Source: Thioploca ingrica (GTDB lineage: Bacteria; Pseudomonadota; Gammaproteobacteria; Beggiatoales; Beggiatoaceae). From it: 64,000 bases of DNA. Below, piece by piece: positions 38,911-46,411 of the stretch; positions within the stretch are counted from its first letter, which is position 1, and each line of letters opens with the position of its first letter. Made by a program: the position numbers and the translations under genes. The notes beneath the pieces were generated by a model, which was not told the origin of the DNA, searched no databases, and was given only the letters and a program-made list of their open reading frames with translations. The stretch is taken from assembly GCA_000828835.1 (NCBI GenBank), contig AP014633.1, positions 744,001 to 808,000 on the forward strand, written 5' to 3'.

Positions 38911-38994
38911 TAACGGGTTGTCACCCAAATTGGGTAGCCCTGATGATATCAACAAACGCCGCTCGACGAATGCTAAAGCACGACGGGTTCATCA

Positions 38995-40440
38995 CTACCC
39001 AAAATTGATTTTTCCTTCTAAGTCATTGCGGGAATCAGCGTTCTTTAAAGCTTCTTCCATACTGATCTTGCCTTCCTTATATAACATGTAAAGCGCATCA
39101 TCGAAAGTTTGCATTCCTTTGGCACCACTGGCTTTCATCGCGTCTTTAATTTCAGTCAATTTACCTTTGAGGATTAAACCAGCAATATTCGGGGTATTAA
39201 TCATCACTTCAATGGCGGCACAGCGTTTACCTCGCACATCGGGAATCAAACGTTGGGAAATAATCGCCCGAATATTTCCAGACATATCCATAAATAGCGA
39301 TTTGTGTTTTTCCGTTGGAAACATGTTAATGGTGCGATCTAAAGCCTGATTGGCATTATTGGCGTGCATAGTCGAAACGCATAAGTGACCGGTATTGGCT
39401 AATTCTAAAGCCGCTTCCATCGTTTCCATGGTGCGAATCTCCCCGATCAAAATAACATCGGGTGCCTCCCGTAAGGAAGCTTTAATCGCAGCCGCATAAG
39501 AAGCGGTATCAACCCCGACTTCACGTTGATTGAGAATCGACATTTTATTAGGGTGGGAGAATTCGACCGGATCTTCAATCGTTAAAATATGACCGGGTGA
39601 ATTGGCATTGCGATAATCGATCATCGACGCTAAAGTGGTCGACTTACCCGATCCCGTCCCACCCACCATCAACAGCAAGCCACGCTTAGACATGATTAAT
39701 TCTAAGAGGATTTCCGGCGTACCCATATCTTTGGCATTCGGAATTTCCGCCGGAATGAAACGCATGACTAAGCCAATCGTTTTGCGTTGAAAAAAAGCAT
39801 TGCCCCGAAATCTAGCGCTGCCATCGGGGAGACTAATCGCAAAGTCTAAATCTTTAGTTTGTTCAAACTGAGCAATTTGCTCATCCGTTAAAATGGAATA
39901 AGCGCATTTCTTAGTAATTTCTGGGGTTGCAATAAAGGTACTTAATGGTTTAGCGCTACCATAAATTTTCGCTTTAATTTGGGAACCCACCGTGAGAAAT
40001 AAGTCTGATCCGCTTCTTTCATACGTTATCCTCAAATAATCTAATAAATTTTCACTATCGATTAATGGTATTTCAGTACTGGTACTCGCGGCTTTGGGTG
40101 GTTCTGCTTTGGGTGGCGCTTCGGTTTTTTCGGTTTTTTTACCTTCAGCGGGTTGAATAATGATATTAATGGCTTTTTGTTTAACAGCCACGTTGACATT
40201 AAAGGCACCGTTGCCATTACGATAAGCAAAATTCAACTCTTTACTTTTAGCAAATTCTTTCTTTTGCTCATCCGACATTAAACCAAAGGCGGCTGCTTTA
40301 GCCATTTCCGCTGTCACCGCAGTTTTGCCCACCGGTTTGTCTTTACCATCCAACTTCAGGGTTACCGGCGAACCCACCGTGACAAATAGATCCGAACCCT
40401 TTTTTTCCGCTAACAACTTCAAATAAGGTGATAAATCCAT
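38995..40440 (-). CDS. PilT/PilU-type ATPase with duplicated N-terminal domain
   Basis: Type IV pilus retraction-type ATPase of 481 residues, about 110-130 longer than PilT. The PAS-like N-terminal domain occurs twice: residues about 1-97 (K-K-G-S-D-L-F-V-T-V-G-S) and about 133-235 (R-S-G-S-D-L-F-L-T-V-G-S), joined by a Lys/Glu/Pro-rich linker (98-125). The C-terminal ATPase has Walker A G-G-T-G-S-G-K-S-T, the L-T-I-E-D-P-V-E-F Asp box, Walker B V-I-L-I-G-E-I-R and the His box T-M-H-A-N-N. The first copy has lost the R-F-R-x-N-x-F pattern. Last of three tandem paralogues (pilT, pilU, this gene). Confidence 0.88.
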   Translation of the reverse strand: MDLSPYLKLLAEKKGSDLFVTVGSPVTLKLDGKDKPVGKTAVTAEMAKAAAFGLMSDEQKKEFAKSKELNFAYRNGNGAFNVNVAVKQKAINIIIQPAEGKKTEKTEAPPKAEPPKAASTSTEIPLIDSENLLDYLRITYERSGSDLFLTVGSQIKAKIYGSAKPLSTFIATPEITKKCAYSILTDEQIAQFEQTKDLDFAISLPDGSARFRGNAFFQRKTIGLVMRFIPAEIPNAKDMGTPEILLELIMSKRGLLLMVGGTGSGKSTTLASMIDYRNANSPGHILTIEDPVEFSHPNKMSILNQREVGVDTASYAAAIKASLREAPDVILIGEIRTMETMEAALELANTGHLCVSTMHANNANQALDRTINMFPTEKHKSLFMDMSGNIRAIISQRLIPDVRGKRCAAIEVMINTPNIAGLILKGKLTEIKDAMKASGAKGMQTFDDALYMLYKEGKISMEEALKNADSRNDLEGKINFG

Positions 40441-40567
40441 TGGCTTTCACCCATTAAATTTTGATATATTGCTCATTAAAAAAACTATCTCCCCATAATT
40501 AATCTTGAGAGGATGAGTTATTAATCCTCGGATCCGACCCTCCTTAAACGGGTTTTAAACTATTTTT

Positions 40568-41719
40568 TTAGTGTTTATCATCACCTTCTTTTTCTACCAA
40601 CTTTAAGGAAGAACCACCGAGTCCACCTTCGCCGGCACGCTTACTTTCAAGTTTAATTTTCAACCGCAATTCATTTTGCGAGTCGGCATTACCAATGGCT
40701 TCTTCATAGTCAATTCGTCCCTCTTCAAACAGTAGAAACAGGGCTTGATCAAAGGTTTGCATTCCTAAATCCGATGATTTAGCCATGATCGGTTTAATGC
40801 CACCGATATCCCCATTAGCAATCAATTCTTGAACCAGCGGCGAATTCCGCAAAATTTCAATAGCGGCGGCGCGTCCGCCATCCGAAGTTTTAACTAGGCG
40901 TTGCGAGATAATAGCCCGGAGATTCAACGAAATGTCTTGCATTAATTTCTTTTGCTTTTCGGTCGAGAAGAACCCTAAAATTCGGTCAACGGCTTGGTTA
41001 GCATTGTTAGCGTGTAAAGTGCCCATCGCTAAATGCCCGGTTTGCGCAAATTCCATTCCGAAGTTCATAATCTCAGCATCTCGAATTTCACCCAATAAGA
41101 TAACGTCTGGTGCTTGACGTAAAGTATTATGTAAAGCGGCTTCCCAACTCCGGGCATCAACCCCAATTTCGCGTTGCATAATAACGCAATTTTTATGGGG
41201 GTGGACGTATTCAATGGGGTCTTCCAGGGTGATGATATGCCCATAAGTATTACGGTTACGGTAATCGATCAGCGCCGCCATCGTGGTTGACTTACCGGAA
41301 CCGGTGCCACCAACCATGACAATCAAGCCATTCTTCGCCATAATGATTTCTTTAAGCACCACTGGCAACTTCATTTTATCAAAATCCGGCACTTCTGCGG
41401 TGATAATCCGCATGATCACGCCTTGACAACCTTGTTGGACAAAAGCATTTACCCGAAAGCGACTTAACCCCGGTGGATGAATCGCAAAATTACACTCCTT
41501 GGTTTCTTCATACTCTTTGAGTTGTTTGTCATTCATGATACATTGGGTAAGCGACATAGCCTCAGCGGCAGTCAGCGGCTTTTTAGTCATCGGCGTCATT
41601 TTACCTTTGAGTTTCATCGCTGGTGGAAATCCCGCGGTAACAAATAAGTCTGACCCCCCTTCTTTAGTCATTAACTTGAGCAATTTCATCATCAAGCCCA
41701 TTGCTTCATCTCTTTCCAT
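40568..41719 (-). CDS. pilU: Type IV pilus retraction ATPase PilU
   Basis: 383-residue hexameric ATPase that assists PilT in pilus retraction. N-terminal G-G-S-D-L-F-V-T-A-G-F-P-P-A-M-K (near 22-37), R-F-R-V-N-A-F near 85, Walker A G-G-T-G-S-G-K-S-T, L-E-D-P-I-E-Y-V-H, Walker B D-V-I-L-L-G-E-I-R-D and the His box G-T-L-H-A-N-N. The extended C-terminal tail (about 350-383, K-R-A-G-E-G-G) fits PilU rather than PilT. It lies 74 bases after pilT on the same strand. Confidence 0.92.
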   Translation of the reverse strand: MERDEAMGLMMKLLKLMTKEGGSDLFVTAGFPPAMKLKGKMTPMTKKPLTAAEAMSLTQCIMNDKQLKEYEETKECNFAIHPPGLSRFRVNAFVQQGCQGVIMRIITAEVPDFDKMKLPVVLKEIIMAKNGLIVMVGGTGSGKSTTMAALIDYRNRNTYGHIITLEDPIEYVHPHKNCVIMQREIGVDARSWEAALHNTLRQAPDVILLGEIRDAEIMNFGMEFAQTGHLAMGTLHANNANQAVDRILGFFSTEKQKKLMQDISLNLRAIISQRLVKTSDGGRAAAIEILRNSPLVQELIANGDIGGIKPIMAKSSDLGMQTFDQALFLLFEEGRIDYEEAIGNADSQNELRLKIKLESKRAGEGGLGGSSLKLVEKEGDDKH

Positions 41720-41793
41720 CTTTATTTTCCTCTGTCATAACCCGGCTTGGCTAAGAATAAATTGATTGAGTAACGGTTAAATTAAATGTTAGA

Positions 41794-42831
41794 TTAAGCG
41801 AATTTATCCTTATTAAGGGCGTATTCACGAGCATGTTCTTTGGTTATTATTTTTTGTTGTAACAGTTTTTCGAGGACTTGATCCAAGGTTTGCATCCCAA
41901 ATTTTTGTCCGGTTTGCATCGCGGAATACATTTGAGCCACTTTATTTTCACGGATTAAGTTGCGAATCGCCGGGGTTGCTACCATAATTTCATGGGCTGC
42001 CACGCGTCCACCCCCAATTTTTTTCAATAAAGATTGAGAAACAACGGATTGGATTGATTCAGATATCATGGTACGAATCGTCGGTTTTTCAGCGGTAGGA
42101 AATACTTCAACGATACGGTCAATCGTTTTAGCGGCTGAGTTAGTATGTAAAGTTCCAAACACGACGTGTCCGGTTTCGGCAGCCGATAATGCCAACCGAA
42201 TCGTTTCTAAGTCGCGTAACTCACCCACCAGAATAACATTCGGATCTTGTCGTAATGCCGATTTTAAGGCGTTATCAAAACTCAGGGTGTCGCGTTTAAC
42301 TTCACGTTGCGTAATTAAACAACGTTTAGATTCGTGGACAAACTCAATCGGATCTTCAATGGTCAGAATATGGCCATATTCCGTGTCATTGCGATAATTC
42401 ATCATCGCCGCTAAGGTCGTTGATTTGCCTGAACCGGTTCCGCCAGTGACCGTGACAATTCCCTTGTGAGTCATGGCAAAAGTTTTAAAAAGAGAGGGTG
42501 CTTTTAATTGTTCCAAACTTAAAATCTTGGAAGGAATGGTTCGGATAACAGCACCGGCACCACGATGCTGAACATAAGCATTAACCCGAAATCGAGCGAC
42601 GCCCGGTATCGAAAATGAAAAGTCACATTCTAAGTATTTTTCATAATCTTTGCGTTGTTTATCGTTCATGACGTCATAGATCATGTCACGCACTTGAGTA
42701 TGATCGAGGGCCGGAATATCGATCCGGCGCATATCACCACTCACTCGGACCATCGGTTGCACTCCAGCGGAGAGATGAAAGTCCGAAACACCATTGGCTG
42801 CACCAAAAGCAAGTAAGTCTGTAATGTTCAT
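41794..42831 (-). CDS. pilT: Type IV pilus twitching motility ATPase PilT
   Basis: 345 residues, the main pilus retraction motor at the inner membrane. Seen: G-V-S-D-F-H-L-S-A-G-V-Q-P (near 14-26), R-F-R-V-N-A-Y near 75, Walker A G-G-T-G-S-G-K-S-T (near 129), T-I-E-D-P-I-E-F-V-H, Walker B N-V-I-L-V-G-E-L-R-D-L-E-T, the His box G-T-L-H-T-N-S-A and the M-Q-T family motif. First gene of the pilT-pilU-pilU-like row, probably one transcript. The yggS/proC neighbours common in other gammaproteobacteria are absent. Confidence 0.94.
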   Translation of the reverse strand: MNITDLLAFGAANGVSDFHLSAGVQPMVRVSGDMRRIDIPALDHTQVRDMIYDVMNDKQRKDYEKYLECDFSFSIPGVARFRVNAYVQHRGAGAVIRTIPSKILSLEQLKAPSLFKTFAMTHKGIVTVTGGTGSGKSTTLAAMMNYRNDTEYGHILTIEDPIEFVHESKRCLITQREVKRDTLSFDNALKSALRQDPNVILVGELRDLETIRLALSAAETGHVVFGTLHTNSAAKTIDRIVEVFPTAEKPTIRTMISESIQSVVSQSLLKKIGGGRVAAHEIMVATPAIRNLIRENKVAQMYSAMQTGQKFGMQTLDQVLEKLLQQKIITKEHAREYALNKDKFA

Positions 42832-43165
42832 GGTATTTCCTATCTCTTAACGTAATTTCTTAACATACTGGTTTATAATAATACCTTCACTCACCTTCAA
42901 GTGATTCTGTTAAATTTAATCATATCTTTACCGAGAGGTAAAGTGGCTTAGAAAGGCGATAACTCTAAGATAGTTTAATAAATTTTCTTGATTTGGAATA
43001 GCTCAATAGTGAACCACGACTTTCCATTTTGCCGTTCGCTTGAATAGTCTTAAACAATAAATATGTTATCATAGGTTTATTCACTTCAGTGCAAATAAGC
43101 TCTGTTTTTATTGATAATTTTATCATACCCCATCGCTTTCAATTATTTACCTTAAAAGTGTATTT
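42832..43165. promoter_or_regulatory. Divergent intergenic region of pilT and ccmA
   Basis: 334 bases with no gene, AT-rich, between divergently transcribed pilT and ccmA, so it should hold both promoters. A TTGAAT (43040) with TATGTT (43062) at 16-base spacing is a candidate sigma-70 promoter for ccmA, but it is a weak match. Confidence 0.3.
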
Positions 43166-43828
43166 ATGAATATACACCGAGTTCAACTTATTTTTAATAC
43201 GGCTTACAATTTGACCAATCACTTAACGGTAACCCATTTACAATGTATTCGTGATGATCGCATCTTATTTGATAATTTAAATTTTACTTTGTCAGCCGGG
43301 CAGTTACTGCAAATAGAAGGTCGTAATGGGAGTGGTAAAACCAGTTTATTACGGATCTTGTGTGGCTTAACTTTACCTACTGAAGGCACTGTTTATTGGC
43401 AAGCACAAGACATTCAAGCCATTCGCTCAGCTTATTATGCTAATCTGATTTACATTGGTCATGCGCCAGGTATCAAAGCGGAATTAACGCCCCTAGAAAA
43501 TTTGGCGATGGCACAGGCAATGGGATGTTATCCGACGGAAATTCCATTAGCAGAAGCATTAGCACAGGTTGGGTTATATGGTTTTGAAGATGTCCCAACG
43601 CGCACACTTTCAGCCGGTCAACAACGTCGGGTAGCACTGGCACGGTTGCTATTGAACAATGCCCAATTGTGGATACTCGATGAGCCTTTCACGGCACTCG
43701 ATAAAATCGCCATTAATCTGATAGAAAATTGGTTGGAACAACATGCTCAACAGGGAGGGATGGCTGTTCTGACCTCTCATCATCCGATCAATTGCAGCAA
43801 TACCACACTATTAAAACTGGATGCCTGA
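43166..43828 (+). CDS. ccmA: Haem exporter ATP-binding protein CcmA
   Basis: ABC ATPase of the CcmAB(C) system for cytochrome c maturation. The C-I-R-D-D-R-I-L-F-D-x-L-x-F near residue 28 and the Walker A E-G-R-N-G-S-G-K-T-S-L-L-R-I-L match CcmA closely; signature L-S-A-G-Q-Q-R-R-V-A-L-A-R, Walker B L-W-I-L-D-E-P-F-T-A-L-D. At 220 residues it is slightly long, and a start at TTG 43211 would give the usual length. No ccmB or other ccm gene follows: a repeat block and panC on the other strand come next, so the operon is split or the gene is isolated. Confidence 0.88.
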   Translation: MNIHRVQLIFNTAYNLTNHLTVTHLQCIRDDRILFDNLNFTLSAGQLLQIEGRNGSGKTSLLRILCGLTLPTEGTVYWQAQDIQAIRSAYYANLIYIGHAPGIKAELTPLENLAMAQAMGCYPTEIPLAEALAQVGLYGFEDVPTRTLSAGQQRRVALARLLLNNAQLWILDEPFTALDKIAINLIENWLEQHAQQGGMAVLTSHHPINCSNTTLLKLDA

Positions 43829-43867
43829 AAATAAGAGCCGTAGCTACACTGCCATCAACTCAAGAAA

Positions 43868-43945
43868 TTCCCCCCTTTGACAAAGGGAAGTGAAGGGGGA
43901 TCTCTTGTTCCCCCCTTTGACAAAGGAGGGTTAGGGGGGATTTAC
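43868..43945. repeat. Two tandem copies of a CCCCCCTTTGACAAAGG repeat
   Basis: TTCCCCCCTTTGACAAAGG occurs at 43868-43886 and again at 43908-43926 (40-base period), each followed by a G-rich tail. Each copy is itself a palindrome (CCTTTGACAAAGG). Relatives lie at 2826-2845, 24374-24393 and 27644-27674. It lies between ccmA and panC, where it may act as a terminator. Confidence 0.75.
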
Positions 43946-44025
43946 CAATGGTTGACTTGCCCAAATCCCTTCATCTGACCTTAACTGACTATTTAAGCCA
44001 TTAGAAAAAACTGGCCAAACTATTG

Positions 44026-44880
44026 TTATTGACAAGTCACAAAAATATTATCAATTAAGCGAGCCGGACCGAGCCAAGCGGCTGCTAAAATAATTAAATT
44101 TTTATCTTCTGGGGTCGGTATCGTTAGATCGTGGCAACAACGAACGCTAACATAGTCCGGATTAAACCCAATCTGCTTAAGACTTTCAATGGCTTCACTT
44201 TCTAGTAAAGCCCATTCTCGCTGACCGGCGGTTATTTTTACCTTCATGTGGTGAAGAGTTTGAAATAAATAGGGGGCAATAGCACGTTGCTCCTGATTCA
44301 AATAATGATTACGGGAACTCATCGCTAAACCATCTGGCTCTCGCACCGTTGGAACACCCACAATCTTAATCGGTATAAACAAATCAGTTACCATACGTTT
44401 AATGATTAACAATTGTTGATAATCTTTTTCGCCAAACAAAGCCTCATCTGGTTGAACCAAATTAAACAGAATATTAACCACCGTGGCAACTCCCTTAAAA
44501 AGAACCGGACGTGAAGCACCACAAAGGATTTCACTTAACTTGGGAACCTGAATACCAGTTGTGGCTTCTATCCCCCCTGGATAGATGGTTGTCACTGCCG
44601 GATTAAATAATAAATCAACCCCTTGTTGCGCTAATTGATCACTATCTTCAGTTAAAGTTCGAGGATAGGTCTGGTAATCTTCAGTCGCTCCAAATTGTAA
44701 AGGATTAACGAAAATACTGACAACGACTCGATCGGCAACCGTCAAAGCCTGCTTCACCAAAGTGAGATGTCCGTCATGAAGATTACCCATGGTAGGAATA
44801 AAAGCAATACGCTGTTGGTTATTACGCCATTCATTTATCTGTGCACGTAATTCTGCAATTTGAGTTATTATTTTCATCAT
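44026..44880 (-). CDS. panC: Pantothenate synthetase
   Basis: ATP-dependent condensation of pantoate and beta-alanine to pantothenate, the precursor of coenzyme A. 284 residues with the nucleotidyltransferase start F-I-P-T-M-G-N-L-H-D-G-H (near 27-38; HDGH corresponds to HIGH), F-V-N-P-L-Q-F-G, Y-P-R-T-L, F-G-E-K-D-Y-Q-Q-L (near 150), D-G-L-A-M-S-S-R-N-x-Y-L. panB, often adjacent, is not present. Two consecutive ATG codons begin the frame and either may be used. Confidence 0.95.
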   Translation of the reverse strand: MMKIITQIAELRAQINEWRNNQQRIAFIPTMGNLHDGHLTLVKQALTVADRVVVSIFVNPLQFGATEDYQTYPRTLTEDSDQLAQQGVDLLFNPAVTTIYPGGIEATTGIQVPKLSEILCGASRPVLFKGVATVVNILFNLVQPDEALFGEKDYQQLLIIKRMVTDLFIPIKIVGVPTVREPDGLAMSSRNHYLNQEQRAIAPYLFQTLHHMKVKITAGQREWALLESEAIESLKQIGFNPDYVSVRCCHDLTIPTPEDKNLIILAAAWLGPARLIDNIFVTCQ

Positions 44881-45153
44881 ATTGGTTTTAGCATTTCTCC
44901 ATGAATTATAATTTGTTCCTCGTTTTCAAAATCAGTGTCATTCTGGTTAACTCAACCCAAAGTAGTCAACTTTATTTTTTTAGAGTAGGAAACGGGTTAG
45001 CGTTAGCGTAGCATAATGTACCTTCTGGTATCAAAATAACGGTGAAAGACTCTATATTGCTATTCTTAAACCAACGAGTGTTTATTGGAAAAAAACCGTT
45101 ATCATTTTTGCTGACCTCAACTAAAAAAGACGACTAATCGTGATTACTCATTT
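44881..45153. other. Divergent intergenic region with repeat fragment
   Basis: 273 bases with no gene. It contains a degenerate GGTTAGCGTTAGCGTAGC-type repeat at about 44995-45013 (same family as 13071-13160) and should carry promoters for panC and the App1-type gene. Confidence 0.3.
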
Positions 45154-46278
45154 ATGATGACTATTCAAAGAATTTTCAGCAAGCCATTGCTCAATAAAAT
45201 CGTTATCTTGACTGGGCTGGTTAATGGATTTTTGCTGTGGAGCTTGTCAGTTCATGCCGTTGATTCTCCTATTAAAAGCGACGAAGTCATTATTTTTTTA
45301 CCGGAGGTGGGTTATCCGCTTGCCGACGGCAAACAGTGGAACTTACATGTTCATGGCTGGATATATGAACCAGATTGGAGCAGTGATTTCAGTATCGCTT
45401 TTAGAACCTTGTTCGGGTTAGAAGAATACCGGTTAGAGGAAGAAAAGTATGAATCTATTGCTCAAGAACGCCGTAAACTATTTTTTGTCGATAATGAAGG
45501 GGGAAAACGCATTCCCATTCGTATCGGCGCTAAAATTTTTGTCCTCGATCAATCCGGTAGTAATGGACACTTTTATGGGAACTTGCTAGTCACTGCGCCG
45601 GAAGTTGAACAATGGCAGGATAAAGCGACTCATACTATCCCGTTTACAGCCATAACCCGCGAAAATGATAATAGGCAGTTCTCAGGAAAAATTTATCTGC
45701 TTGATGCTAAGGGAGTTTCTGTCATTTCTGATATAGACGACACTATCAAAGTGAGCGAAGTACATGACAAAAAGGCCTTATTAGCCAATACTTTTTCTCG
45801 CCCTTTTGTTCCCGTGCCGCAGATGGCTCAATTTTATCAGCAACTGGCTACTCAAGAACCAGGGACTACTTTCCATTATGTATCCGCAAGTCCTTGGCAA
45901 TTATATCCGGCTTTAACAGAATTTTTAGAGACTTACCATTTTCCGCTAGGCAGTTTTCATTTACGGTTGTTTCGCTGGAAAGACAGCAGTTTTTTTAGTT
46001 TGTTCCAATCGCCCCAACCGCACAAGATTGAAACGATTGAACACCTATTACAATGGTGTCCACAGCGGCGATTTATGTTAGTGGGTGATTCCGGTGAACA
46101 GGATGCGGAAATTTACGCGATGATTGCCCGCAAATATCCTGAACGCATCGTGCATATTTTTATCCATGAGGTACCGCGCCAAAACGGAAATAAACTCGAT
46201 TACCGAGAAGTTTTTAAAGGGATACCGACGACACAATGGACCGTGTTTACCGACGCAACGAGCTTACTAGCCAAGTAG
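45154..46278 (+). CDS. Exported App1-type (DUF2183) phosphatase
   Basis: 374 residues with a signal peptide (about 1-37, ending V-H-A). The C-terminal half is the App1 catalytic domain, a HAD-like phosphatase fold known from yeast phosphatidate phosphatase App1: S-D-I-D-D-T-I-K (D193 and D195 as nucleophile and acid/base), H-Y-V-S-A-S-P-W-Q-L near 250, H-K-I near 290 and L-V-G-D-S-G-E-Q-D near 308-317. The N-terminal half (about 40-185) is the beta-rich region typical of bacterial DUF2183 proteins. Likely a periplasmic phosphatase acting on lipid or another phosphoester; substrate unproven. Single gene. Confidence 0.85.
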   Translation: MMTIQRIFSKPLLNKIVILTGLVNGFLLWSLSVHAVDSPIKSDEVIIFLPEVGYPLADGKQWNLHVHGWIYEPDWSSDFSIAFRTLFGLEEYRLEEEKYESIAQERRKLFFVDNEGGKRIPIRIGAKIFVLDQSGSNGHFYGNLLVTAPEVEQWQDKATHTIPFTAITRENDNRQFSGKIYLLDAKGVSVISDIDDTIKVSEVHDKKALLANTFSRPFVPVPQMAQFYQQLATQEPGTTFHYVSASPWQLYPALTEFLETYHFPLGSFHLRLFRWKDSSFFSLFQSPQPHKIETIEHLLQWCPQRRFMLVGDSGEQDAEIYAMIARKYPERIVHIFIHEVPRQNGNKLDYREVFKGIPTTQWTVFTDATSLLAK

Positions 46279-46348
46279 GGATTATCTTCCCACTTTACGC
46301 CAGTAAGAATCAGGGAGATTAGCTTTACTATGATCAACCGCTTAAATT

Positions 46349-46390
46349 CCCCGTTGACCAAGATAGGAATTTCTATGGTAGTCAACGGGG
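46349..46390. terminator. Strong hairpin between convergent genes
   Basis: CCCCGTTGAC (46349-46358) pairs perfectly with GTCAACGGGG (46381-46390), with an inner ATAGGAA/TTCTAT pairing. It lies between the convergent App1-type gene and the large secreted protein gene, suiting a bidirectional terminator. Confidence 0.65.
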
Positions 46391-46411
46391 CGGATTTAGT
46401 AGAGCAGCTAA

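Noticed and set aside
43868..43945. Possible CRISPR array
   Set aside because: Only two copies with a 40-base period and G-rich, similar 'spacers'. No cas genes in the window.
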